From Gammaproteobacteria bacterium (GTDB lineage: Bacteria > Pseudomonadota > Gammaproteobacteria > Poriferisulfidales > Poriferisulfidaceae): a stretch of DNA of 11,264 nucleotides. The position numbers and the translations under genes were made by a program. The notes beneath the pieces were generated by a model that ran no database searches, had not been told where the DNA came from, and saw nothing but the letters and a program-made list of their open reading frames with translations. The DNA lies in assembly GCA_007571105.1 (NCBI GenBank), contig RKRZ01000032.1, forward strand, positions 1-11,264. The letters run 5' to 3'. Below are positions 1-6,386 of this stretch, in pieces (position 1 is the first letter of the stretch; every line of letters begins with the position of its first letter).

Positions 1-451
1 ACATGGCTCCTGCTATTCCAATCAACAGTAGCGTACGACGGGCAAGGCTGAGCGCATTGCCCCGCACCTGCTCCTCTCGCCACAAGGATGCAGACAAAAC
101 GGACAAGCAATCGGAATTGCCTCGACTTTGCTGCATAGCCCGATAGCGGCGCACGATCAAACTTTCCCGAATACTCTCCAACCCTGCTAATGTGAGCGTG
201 AAGTCCAATTGCTCCATGAACTCATCAATTGCCGCGTTCTCGCGTCTATAGAATTGAAGCAACCAAAGCCCTCGCAACACTGCGATAACTCCAACTGCCC
301 CAAGCCCCGCATATATTCCCCACTCCCAGGTTGTCATCACGATGCCGGCGTAGAAATCCTGCAACATCGCCCACTGCCAAAACAGCAGCCCCGTCAGCAC
401 AAGCAGACCCAGCAAACATTGCGCCAGCATGTGCCCGGGCCGCGACATCAT
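1..451 (-). CDS. Partial membrane protein, MotA/TolQ/ExbB-like topology (5' end only)
   Basis: An open frame starts at ATG 451 (a second ATG follows at 448) directly after an in-frame TGA two codons upstream. It stays open for 150 codons to the left edge, so only the N-terminal part is seen. Hydrophobic segments lie at about residues 8-29 and 43-66. A charged, probably cytoplasmic stretch follows (about 67-138, with FYRRENAAIDEFMEQLD), and a third hydrophobic segment begins at about 140 (RRTLLLIGIAGAM). Two membrane segments, a cytoplasmic loop and a third segment fit the MotA arrangement, and the Arg-rich run into the third segment resembles MotA/TolQ/ExbB proton-channel proteins. The family call is inference from topology and a short motif; the diagnostic C-terminal part is outside the window. 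No strong ribosome binding site is seen. It is divergent from suhB. Confidence 0.55.
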   Translation of the reverse strand, partial: MMSRPGHMLAQCLLGLLVLTGLLFWQWAMLQDFYAGIVMTTWEWGIYAGLGAVGVIAVLRGLWLLQFYRRENAAIDEFMEQLDFTLTLAGLESIRESLIVRRYRAMQQSRGNSDCLSVLSASLWREEQVRGNALSLARRTLLLIGIAGAM

Positions 452-568
452 CCAATCTCAACAACTGCGTTCATCCTATTGTATGCCGCCGATGGGTGCG
501 TACCTTAAAATTGCCCTGTCATTACGGGTCGGAGACAGCGCACCGCAACACCGGCTTGGGAGCCTTTT

Positions 569-1354
569 ATGGATGCGTTGCTGAACATTGCCGTGAATGC
601 CGCTCAAGCAGCCGGCAAGATTATCATCCGACATCATCAATTTACGGACCGTATTGAAGTGGCTCGCAAGGGCTCACACGATTTCGTCACCAGTGTCGAT
701 CGGGAAGCGGAACAGGAAATTATTCATCGCCTGCGCCGCGCTCATCCGGAACACGGCATTCAGGCCGAGGAAACCGTCCCTGACACCCCCGCCGATGCCG
801 AATCCCAGTGGCTGATCGACCCTCTGGACGGGACAACCAATTTCCTGTTCGGCATTCCGCACTATGCAGTGTCCATTGCCCTTCAGCAACAGGGCCTGCT
901 GGTTTTGGGGGTCATCTACGACCCGTTCAAACAGGAATTGTTTACCGCCATCCGCGGGCGTGGAGCCAATCTCAACGGACACCGCATTCGCGCACGAAAC
1001 TCGCAAGGACTCAACGACGCCTTGCTCGCGACTGGCTTCCCGTTTCGCGACGGCGCCAACCTGCAGCAATATCTGGAAACCTTGAAGGTACTGATTCCCG
1101 GGACCGCGGGAATCCGTCGCGCCGGCTCTGCCGCGTTGGATTTGGCCTATGTCGCAGCCGGGCGTTTTGATGGTTTTTGGGAGTTTGGCCTGAAACCTTG
1201 GGATGTAGCCGCCGGCATTGTGCTGGCCCAAGAGTCCGGCGCACTCGTACATGACCTGAGTGGCGGAGATTCTGTGCTTGAAAGCGGCGACATTCTGGTC
1301 GCCCCACCAAAGATCATGGACGCTATGCTCCAGCGCCTGGAGACACTGTCCTAA
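569..1354 (+). CDS. suhB: Inositol monophosphatase family protein SuhB
   Basis: A 261-residue cytoplasmic Mg-dependent phosphatase of the inositol-1-monophosphatase superfamily, the usual full length for bacterial SuhB. Metal-site motifs are present: Glu67 in GIQAEE, WLIDPLDGTTNF at 81-92 (Asp84 and Asp87 as ligands) and the C-terminal KPWDVAAG at 209-216 (Asp212). In gammaproteobacteria SuhB hydrolyses inositol-1-phosphate in vitro and also acts in rRNA transcription antitermination. Which role dominates here cannot be told from sequence. The start is supported by GGGAG at 558-562, six bases before the ATG. The gene stands alone between a divergent membrane protein and a convergent reductase gene. 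Its stop codon sits inside a perfect hairpin (1344-1370). Confidence 0.93.
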   Translation: MDALLNIAVNAAQAAGKIIIRHHQFTDRIEVARKGSHDFVTSVDREAEQEIIHRLRRAHPEHGIQAEETVPDTPADAESQWLIDPLDGTTNFLFGIPHYAVSIALQQQGLLVLGVIYDPFKQELFTAIRGRGANLNGHRIRARNSQGLNDALLATGFPFRDGANLQQYLETLKVLIPGTAGIRRAGSAALDLAYVAAGRFDGFWEFGLKPWDVAAGIVLAQESGALVHDLSGGDSVLESGDILVAPPKIMDAMLQRLETLS

Positions 1355-1370
1355 AGCTTTCAGGACAGTG
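1344..1370. terminator. Perfect 9-bp hairpin between convergent genes (possible bidirectional terminator)
   Basis: CACTGTCCT (1344-1352) is the exact reverse complement of AGGACAGTG (1362-1370), with a 9-nt loop. The suhB stop codon (1352-1354) begins in the left arm, and the convergent reductase gene ends at 1386. Neither strand has a clear U-run after the stem, so intrinsic termination is uncertain. Protection of 3' ends from exonucleases is an equal possibility. Confidence 0.45.
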
Positions 1371-1385
1371 CACTCATTCCAAATA

Positions 1386-2507
1386 TCAGGAAACCACGCG
1401 AGCCAGCGTCTTTGGCGTCGGCTCAAACTGCGGAGAAATTGCCTTGGCTGGACAGATCTCCACACACGCGTAACACCGAATGCATTCAGCCTCGTTGATA
1501 TACAGCGTGTTGTAATACAGCCCTGCAGTTGATGCGGGCTCAATCCGCTCAAACTCCATCGTGCCCGGCTCACTGCCATTGGTCGGACTGAGTTGGGCGA
1601 CCTCGACAATGCAATTGGATACCGGCTTGACCATCAGACACTCATCGCACAACACGCATTTGGTGTTGTCGATCACCGGCAACGGAGAGCGTGCATCCTC
1701 GAACTTGTCGTAGTAGATATTGGCATCGCTCAATCCAGCTTCCTTCAGCACCGCAATACCGGCATCAATCATTGGAGGTGGTCCACAGAAATAGGCCTTG
1801 ATCTGGTCGATGTCCATTTTCCCTGTGTCCAGATAATTCTCTTTGAAATAATCCGTCACAAAGCCACGTCCTCCATCCCAATCGGAGTCTTCCGGCTCTT
1901 CATTGAGCACCTGCACAAACTCCAGAGTGTAGTCCGGGTGCCACCGCTCTTTCAGAGCCTCAATCTCTTCTTCCAAATACAAGTCGCGTTGCGCACGAGC
2001 CCCATAGAAGAAGTGGCAATTGCGAGGCACCTGAATGTTCGCCGCATGCTCAATCACCGAATACACCGCGCTCATTCCGGAACCGCCGGCAATGCAAACC
2101 ATGTCCTGCATCGAAGGATCCAGTCCGAATTTGCCTAAAGGCCCCGACAAAGTGACCTTCTCACCAGTTCGGTCCTCGCCGGCCAACCATTCAGACAATT
2201 CCCCGCCGGGCACCAGACGAATGAAGAAGGTGTGCTCGCCGGGCGCTTCCGACTCCGGAGCGCGAGCAAACGAATAAGGACGCGGCTTGCGGATGCCTGG
2301 GACGCGAAGCGTCCAGAACTGTCCGGCCTCTCCTAGGCGCCGATCGTCCTCCAGTTTGACGATGATCTCGTAGGTGTCATGCGTCAGATTTCGAATGCTC
2401 TTGATCTCGCCATCCCTGAACCCGACTCGAAGGGTTTGCACCCGACGGTCAGGTACCGGCAGATTTAGCGGATCGCGGAATTGTTGTTCTACGTTTTCCT
2501 GAGTCAT
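1386..2507 (-). CDS. FNR-type flavin/NAD reductase with C-terminal 2[4Fe-4S] ferredoxin domain
   Basis: A 373-residue soluble electron-transfer protein. Residues 25-130 form an FAD-binding barrel with RPYSF at 76-80, the flavin-contact motif of ferredoxin-NADP reductase relatives. Residues 135-270 form the NAD-binding half, with GGSGMS (141-146), FYGAR (167-171), CGPPPM (241-246) and the terminal YYDKFED seen in monooxygenase reductases. A ferredoxin-like tail then carries Cys284, 287, 290 and 299 and, after a 42-residue linker, Cys342, 345, 348 and 352 (CIRCYACVEICP), enough for two [4Fe-4S] clusters. It would pass electrons between NAD(P)H and its partner, almost certainly the molybdopterin enzyme just upstream. 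The ATG at 2507 shares one base with that gene's TGA (TGATG), implying translational coupling. The direction of electron flow and the NAD versus NADP preference are not readable here. Confidence 0.85.
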   Translation of the reverse strand: MTQENVEQQFRDPLNLPVPDRRVQTLRVGFRDGEIKSIRNLTHDTYEIIVKLEDDRRLGEAGQFWTLRVPGIRKPRPYSFARAPESEAPGEHTFFIRLVPGGELSEWLAGEDRTGEKVTLSGPLGKFGLDPSMQDMVCIAGGSGMSAVYSVIEHAANIQVPRNCHFFYGARAQRDLYLEEEIEALKERWHPDYTLEFVQVLNEEPEDSDWDGGRGFVTDYFKENYLDTGKMDIDQIKAYFCGPPPMIDAGIAVLKEAGLSDANIYYDKFEDARSPLPVIDNTKCVLCDECLMVKPVSNCIVEVAQLSPTNGSEPGTMEFERIEPASTAGLYYNTLYINEAECIRCYACVEICPAKAISPQFEPTPKTLARVVS

Positions 2508-4804
2508 CAGTGGAACACCCCCGGATGTTCTTTCTTCGCGAATTCCAGAATCTGCTCATCCGACAGATCAGAATCCCGATTCTTGTTTCGCCACGCGGCA
2601 ATGTAGCCTTCAACGCCGCCCAACTCCTCCAGACGCGCCTTCTTGGTGGCCTCGTCATCTGCCTTCTCAATCTCTGCCAGGCAGGAATAGAAGGTCGGGC
2701 TGTTGCCGAAGTCAGTCAGCATTTCTGAGTTCAGGACGTTGACATTCACGCCCCCAGGCGTATTGCTGCCTTTGAACTGCTTTTGCGTCGCGCAAACCCC
2801 ATCGAGCAAGCCCTCAATCACCACGGCATAACAATAGGTCTCGCCGCGATCATTGAACAGCCGCACCAAGTCGCCATCCTCAATGCCGCGCTCCTTCGCA
2901 TCCCCAACACTCATCTCGACTGTGGGTCGGGACATCATGGCCTGCAGGCGCGGGACTGACTGGAACGAATCGCCAATGAAGTAGTGCGCTGCAGAACTCA
3001 GCACCTGAATCGGATACTGCTCGCGTTTCGGATCTTCCTGACCCTCGACTTCCGGATGGTAAGTCGGCAGCGGGTCCTCTCCCTCGGCCTCCAGCGTCTT
3101 GCTGTAAATCTCGATCTTCTTGCTTTCCGTCGGCCAGCCAACCTCCGGATTCATGAAGTCTCGCCGCTTGGATTTCTCGCTCGCTCGCGCCCAGCCATTT
3201 TCAACCAGCTGCTCGTACTCGATGCCTTCCATCAGCGGATTGACTTCCTCATCAAACAAGATGTCGCGAATCATTTCTTCATCGGTCTGTGTGAAGGCAT
3301 TGTCGCCCTCTTCCACATAGCCCATCTTCTCCGCCATCCGTCGGAACAACTCCGTGTTGGCGCAACTCTCACCCAGCGGCTCGATCACCGCCTTGTTCAG
3401 GCTGAAATGCCAATGGCCGTATGCGGCATGCAAGTCCATGCGCTCGAGCTGCGTGTCTGCCGGCAACACGACATCCGCATAATCGCAGGTGTCGGTCCAG
3501 AACGTGTCGTGCACAGCAACAAATAGATCATCGCGCATCAGTCCCCGACGCACATTGCCCGAATTGGGCGCACAGTTGGCGGGGTCCGAGTTGTAGACGA
3601 ACAAGGAATGAATCGGCGGATCCATGGGCTTGTCGTCCGAGCCAATGTTGTCTGCCAAGGCCCGGCCAATCTGCACCATATTCACGATGCGCTTATTGGC
3701 CCGGTCACCCAAGTCCGGGCGTTGCAGTTTGCCTAAGTCAAACTGCAGCCACATCTCCTCGAGCGTGCCGAAGGCGGCGCCCCCAAGGGGCTCACGCCAC
3801 GAACCGGTAATGCACGGCATCACCAGAACCGCCCGGCAGGTCTGGCCGGAATTCTGATGGCGATTCAAACCGTAATTGGCTCGGATAAAGGACTTCTTGG
3901 TGCTGGCATACAGCAACGCAAACTTTTCAATGTCCTCTTCTGACACTCCGGTGATTTTGGCCACCTTGTCGACCGGATAGTCCGGGAGTTTCTTCTCCAG
4001 GAACTCCTCCCAACCAACCGTCTGCTCTTTCAGGAACTCCTCATCATGCAGTCCCCGATCGACGATGATCTTCATCGCACCCAGCGCCAAGGCGGCGTCG
4101 GTGCCCGGCTTCGGCTGAATATGCCAGTCGGCCATCATCGTGGTGCGTGTCACACGCGGATCAATCACCACCAGCGTCGCGCCCCGTTCCTGCGCCTCAC
4201 GGATGAACGGAATGGCGTGCACTCCCGTGCTGACCAGATTGGCTCCCCACAACACAATCAATTCCGCCTCCGTTGCAGCATCCTGAATTGCAGGTCCGTT
4301 GGCCACGCCATAGGTGTGGATGCCGGCCCACATGGCAGCGTAAATGCAGATGGTCTGCTCCAACCGAGCCGCCTCCATCTTGTTCCAGAAGCGTTGATCC
4401 ATCGCCCAATAACCGAGCATGCCCAGCGTGCCGGAATACGAATACGGCTGCACGGCTTCCGAACCATGCTTTTCAATGACTTCCTTGAAATTGTCGGTGA
4501 TCATGTCGAGCGCTTCATCCCAACTAATTCGCTCGAATTTAGCGCCGGGCCCTCTAGGACCAACCCGCTTGTGGGGATAAAGAACTCGGTTGTCGTTGTA
4601 GACCAGATCTAGGTAATGATTGACCTTATTGCACAAATACCCGCGTGTCACTGGGTGCGTCGGGTCGCCTTGAACCCGAACGGCGCGACCCGTACTGTCA
4701 TCGCGCGTCACCAACATGGAGCAGGTGTCAGGGCAATCGTGAGGACAACAGACATGATGCAGAGAATGCCCCTCAGGGACTTTTATCTTTGAGACTTGCG
4801 TCAT
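2507..4804 (-). CDS. Cytoplasmic molybdopterin oxidoreductase of unknown substrate (DMSO reductase family)
   Basis: A 765-residue member of the molybdopterin oxidoreductase (DMSO reductase) superfamily. The N-terminus carries a [4Fe-4S] motif: Cys20, Cys24, Cys28 (CPHDCPDTC) and Cys58 (GYLC). Molybdopterin-domain signatures follow, such as LIVLWGANLVSTGVH near 183-197 and LVVIDPRVTRT near 211-221. A C-terminal dinucleotide-binding domain occupies about 610-710 (SVGDAKERGIEDGDLVRLFN). There is no Tat or Sec signal, so it should be cytoplasmic. It is commonly annotated as formate dehydrogenase-like, but the stretch that should hold the metal-ligand Sec/Cys (AAMWAGIHTYG, about 156-166) has neither, so the substrate is unknown. 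The start is ATG 4804 because AGGAG lies at 4812-4816; a TTG two codons upstream (4810) overlaps poorly with that site. It forms an operon with the downstream reductase. Confidence 0.85.
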   Translation of the reverse strand: MTQVSKIKVPEGHSLHHVCCPHDCPDTCSMLVTRDDSTGRAVRVQGDPTHPVTRGYLCNKVNHYLDLVYNDNRVLYPHKRVGPRGPGAKFERISWDEALDMITDNFKEVIEKHGSEAVQPYSYSGTLGMLGYWAMDQRFWNKMEAARLEQTICIYAAMWAGIHTYGVANGPAIQDAATEAELIVLWGANLVSTGVHAIPFIREAQERGATLVVIDPRVTRTTMMADWHIQPKPGTDAALALGAMKIIVDRGLHDEEFLKEQTVGWEEFLEKKLPDYPVDKVAKITGVSEEDIEKFALLYASTKKSFIRANYGLNRHQNSGQTCRAVLVMPCITGSWREPLGGAAFGTLEEMWLQFDLGKLQRPDLGDRANKRIVNMVQIGRALADNIGSDDKPMDPPIHSLFVYNSDPANCAPNSGNVRRGLMRDDLFVAVHDTFWTDTCDYADVVLPADTQLERMDLHAAYGHWHFSLNKAVIEPLGESCANTELFRRMAEKMGYVEEGDNAFTQTDEEMIRDILFDEEVNPLMEGIEYEQLVENGWARASEKSKRRDFMNPEVGWPTESKKIEIYSKTLEAEGEDPLPTYHPEVEGQEDPKREQYPIQVLSSAAHYFIGDSFQSVPRLQAMMSRPTVEMSVGDAKERGIEDGDLVRLFNDRGETYCYAVVIEGLLDGVCATQKQFKGSNTPGGVNVNVLNSEMLTDFGNSPTFYSCLAEIEKADDEATKKARLEELGGVEGYIAAWRNKNRDSDLSDEQILEFAKKEHPGVFH

Positions 4805-4811
4805 GAACAAA

Positions 4812-4816
4812 CTCCT
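4812..4816 (-). promoter_or_regulatory. Ribosome binding site of the molybdopterin oxidoreductase
   Basis: AGGAG on the minus strand, seven bases before ATG 4804. It decides for this start over the upstream TTG at 4810. Confidence 0.8.
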
Positions 4817-4818
4817 GC

Positions 4819-4830
4819 TGAATTAATTCA
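4819..4830. promoter_or_regulatory. 12-bp perfect palindrome next to the ribosome binding site
   Basis: TGAATTAATTCA is identical to its reverse complement and lies 2 nt upstream of the AGGAG site and downstream of the -10 box. With no loop it is a poor RNA hairpin, so a protein-binding operator is the likelier reading. It is AT-rich and short, so chance is not excluded. Confidence 0.35.
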
Positions 4831-4836
4831 ACTTTC

Positions 4837-4854
4837 GAACGGCTAACGCCGTTC
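4837..4854 (-). promoter_or_regulatory. Leader hairpin upstream of the molybdopterin oxidoreductase
   Basis: Read on the minus strand, GAACGGC-GTTA-GCCGTTC forms a perfect 7-bp stem with a 4-nt loop. It lies between the -10 box and the ribosome binding site, so it would be in the untranslated leader, and is flanked on both sides by CGAAAG. It has no U-run and is not an intrinsic terminator. It could be an mRNA stability or regulatory element, or an operator. Confidence 0.4.
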
Positions 4855-4869
4855 TTTCGCTATGTTCTG

Positions 4870-4875
4870 ATTATA
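4870..4875 (-). promoter_or_regulatory. Probable -10 box (TATAAT) for the molybdopterin oxidoreductase operon
   Basis: A consensus TATAAT on the minus strand about 65 nt before ATG 4804. No good -35 match is found 16-18 nt upstream, which would suit an activator-dependent promoter. The call rests on the -10 match and position only. Confidence 0.5.
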
Positions 4876-4926
4876 CACAACTCGCCGGTGATTAACCGCT
4901 CTCCAGCGACTGAAGATGCAGTAAAT

Positions 4927-4943
4927 CCCTTGCTTATCAAGGG
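4927..4943 (-). terminator. Possible terminator after tRNA-Lys
   Basis: On the minus strand CCCTTG-ATAAG-CAAGGG forms a 6-bp stem with a 5-nt loop, 8 nt past the tRNA 3' CCA. The following AUUUAC is only a weak U-run. Position supports termination of the tRNA transcript before the next operon's promoter. Confidence 0.4.
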
Positions 4944-4951
4944 CAAAAGGA

Positions 4952-5028
4952 TGGTGGGTCGTGCAGGAATCGAACCTGCGACCAACGGATTAAAAGTCCG
5001 GTGCTCTACCTGGCTGAGCTAACGACCC
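4952..5028 (-). tRNA. tRNA-Lys (anticodon UUU)
   Basis: A 77-nt cloverleaf can be folded on the minus strand: acceptor stem GGGTCGT/ACGACCC, discriminator A and an encoded 3' CCA. The D stem is GCTC/GAGC with a 9-nt loop, the anticodon loop CTTTTAA gives UUU, and the T stem is GCAGG/CCTGC with loop TTCGATT. It closely resembles enterobacterial tRNA-Lys. The outermost anticodon-stem pair is a C27-U43 mismatch, where the E. coli tRNA has a G-U pair. The 5' end is only 8 nt after the stop codon of the transporter gene on the same strand. The tRNA must therefore be co-transcribed with that gene or have a promoter inside its 3' end. Confidence 0.95.
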
Positions 5029-5036
5029 GATTCTCT

Positions 5037-6266
5037 TTAAATGGCGTCATAACGGCGCCATTTCTGTGGCACCAAGCGCAAGTCTGCCAATCCCGTCATC
5101 AACGCGCCACCCACGCTGGCCTCGTCTTCGTAGACCATTTTGTAGTATTGCACCTTCATCGTCAATGCACTGCCCAGATAAATGCTAACGAAGGTGATGA
5201 AAGAACCGACCGCCAGCGTTGACACGCCCGACACTGCCTGTCCAATCGTACACCCGATCGACAACACGCCACCGAATCCCATCAGCAATCCGCCAATCAC
5301 ATGCCGCGCCACATCACCGAGTGACTGGAACCATTCCCAGTGGAATCTCTGCGCCAGCACCGCGTACAAAAATGCACCCAGAATCACGCCGGCTCCGGCA
5401 ACCAGGGCAAAGCTTATAAACTGACTCGCGAACCCAGTCTCCAAATACCGGATCAGCACAGCGGCCGGCTGTACAAAGGTCAGCGACTGCGCGCCCACGC
5501 CATAGGGCCGTTCGTCACCTTCCAGAAAACTGACTTCATCCAGCAATTCCTGTCCCATCGAACCGGCAGTCAAATACCAAGCCGCCGCCACACACAAGCC
5601 CAGCACCACCCCAGCGAGCACATTGTCGCGGTTTTCAAAAAACGACGAATCACGCAAAATCCACGCCAACATGCCGGCGGCGACAAACAGACCTGCACCC
5701 AAAGAAGCTGCGCCTTGCGGCAGGCTCAATGCGCCACTGACAATGGCCCCTAGAGACTGATCCGCGACGCCCCATTCCTTGAAGTTCACGTACACCGGCT
5801 CCATCCATTGCAGGAACACGTAGTAGCCAAAGTTGGTAAAAATCATCAGATAGCCGGCCACGCCCATGGTCAGCAACACCACAATCGATTTCAGGTTGCC
5901 GCCGCCGATGCGCACCATCGTGCGATTGCCGCAACCGGAACCGAGCGTCATGCCAATCCCGAACAACGCCCCACCGACAATAAATCGAGGCCACCGAAAG
6001 ATCGCCACACGATACGGCGGGCGTCCGGTTTCCGAGTCAGCCACCAGACCCATATTCGCCAGATTGATGTATTCAAGAAGGGTCACGCCCAGAACTGCGA
6101 CCGCCATGCCCAACACCCAAGCGCGCAGGCGTCCGGTGTCGCCCATATTGACCACGTCCGACACCGCCCCCATGGTGCAGAAATTGGTCTTGAAAGCGAC
6201 GGCGCCAAAAATCATCGTGACAATGAATCCGGCCAACAGAATTTGGCGATAGATTTCCAGTTCCAT
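5037..6266 (-). CDS. YeeE/YedE-family membrane transporter for sulfur-containing compounds
   Basis: From ATG 6266 the protein has 409 residues, with many hydrophobic helices and two internally similar halves, as in the YeeE/YedE (sulfur transport) family. Family-type cysteine motifs are visible: TNFCTMG (Cys30), GSGCGNRT (Cys112) and SIGCTIGQAVSG (Cys339). The last two are the paired motifs that in thiosulfate-importing YeeE proteins line the conduction path. It probably imports thiosulfate or a related sulfur or selenium species. The substrate is inference, and the protein is longer than E. coli YeeE, nearer YedE in size. The ATG at 6266 is preferred over an in-frame TTG at 6311, which falls inside the likely promoter and has no ribosome binding site. 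No TusA-like partner gene is next to it. tRNA-Lys follows 8 nt downstream. Confidence 0.82.
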   Translation of the reverse strand: MELEIYRQILLAGFIVTMIFGAVAFKTNFCTMGAVSDVVNMGDTGRLRAWVLGMAVAVLGVTLLEYINLANMGLVADSETGRPPYRVAIFRWPRFIVGGALFGIGMTLGSGCGNRTMVRIGGGNLKSIVVLLTMGVAGYLMIFTNFGYYVFLQWMEPVYVNFKEWGVADQSLGAIVSGALSLPQGAASLGAGLFVAAGMLAWILRDSSFFENRDNVLAGVVLGLCVAAAWYLTAGSMGQELLDEVSFLEGDERPYGVGAQSLTFVQPAAVLIRYLETGFASQFISFALVAGAGVILGAFLYAVLAQRFHWEWFQSLGDVARHVIGGLLMGFGGVLSIGCTIGQAVSGVSTLAVGSFITFVSIYLGSALTMKVQYYKMVYEDEASVGGALMTGLADLRLVPQKWRRYDAI

Positions 6267-6297
6267 AAGTCGTCCACTCAATCCGCGAAAAGCCAAA

Positions 6298-6312
6298 TTT
6301 GATTGTATCAAA
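6298..6312. promoter_or_regulatory. Inverted repeat overlapping the -10 region of the transporter promoter
   Basis: TTTGAT-TGT-ATCAAA is a perfect 6-bp inverted repeat with a 3-nt centre. On the minus strand it contains TACAAT, five of six matches to a -10 box, about 38 nt before ATG 6266. A regulator bound here would block the promoter. It resembles an FNR/CRP-family half-site pair, but the spacing is one base short. The -35 is poor. Confidence 0.45.
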
Positions 6313-6386
6313 CGGGGCCTGCAGCGAAACCTGTCCTCTCTCTGACTTCTTATATGAGTTTTCTACTAGTTATTGATTCTGCAGAA

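Noticed and set aside
209..508. 99-codon plus-strand open frame near the left edge
   Set aside because: Antisense to the membrane-protein frame; composition is Pro/His/Gln-rich and shadow-like, with no ribosome binding site.
674..1609. 311-codon open frame on the minus strand over suhB
   Set aside because: It lies antisense to the clearly coding suhB and the reductase 3' end, and its translation has no recognisable family features.
2507..4804. Formate dehydrogenase as the product of the molybdopterin gene
   Set aside because: Appealing in a C1 context, but the expected Sec/Cys ligand is not visible, so only the superfamily is called.
4952..5028. Genomic-island attachment site at tRNA-Lys
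   Set aside because: I found no second copy of the tRNA 3' end and no integrase gene in the window.
6267..6311. TTG start of the transporter at 6311, adding 15 residues
   Set aside because: No ribosome binding site, and the codon lies within the likely -10/inverted-repeat region; ATG 6266 fits better.
6298..6312. A canonical FNR box
   Set aside because: The half-sites match TTGAT and ATCAA, but the spacer is 3 nt instead of 4; kept only as an unassigned inverted repeat.
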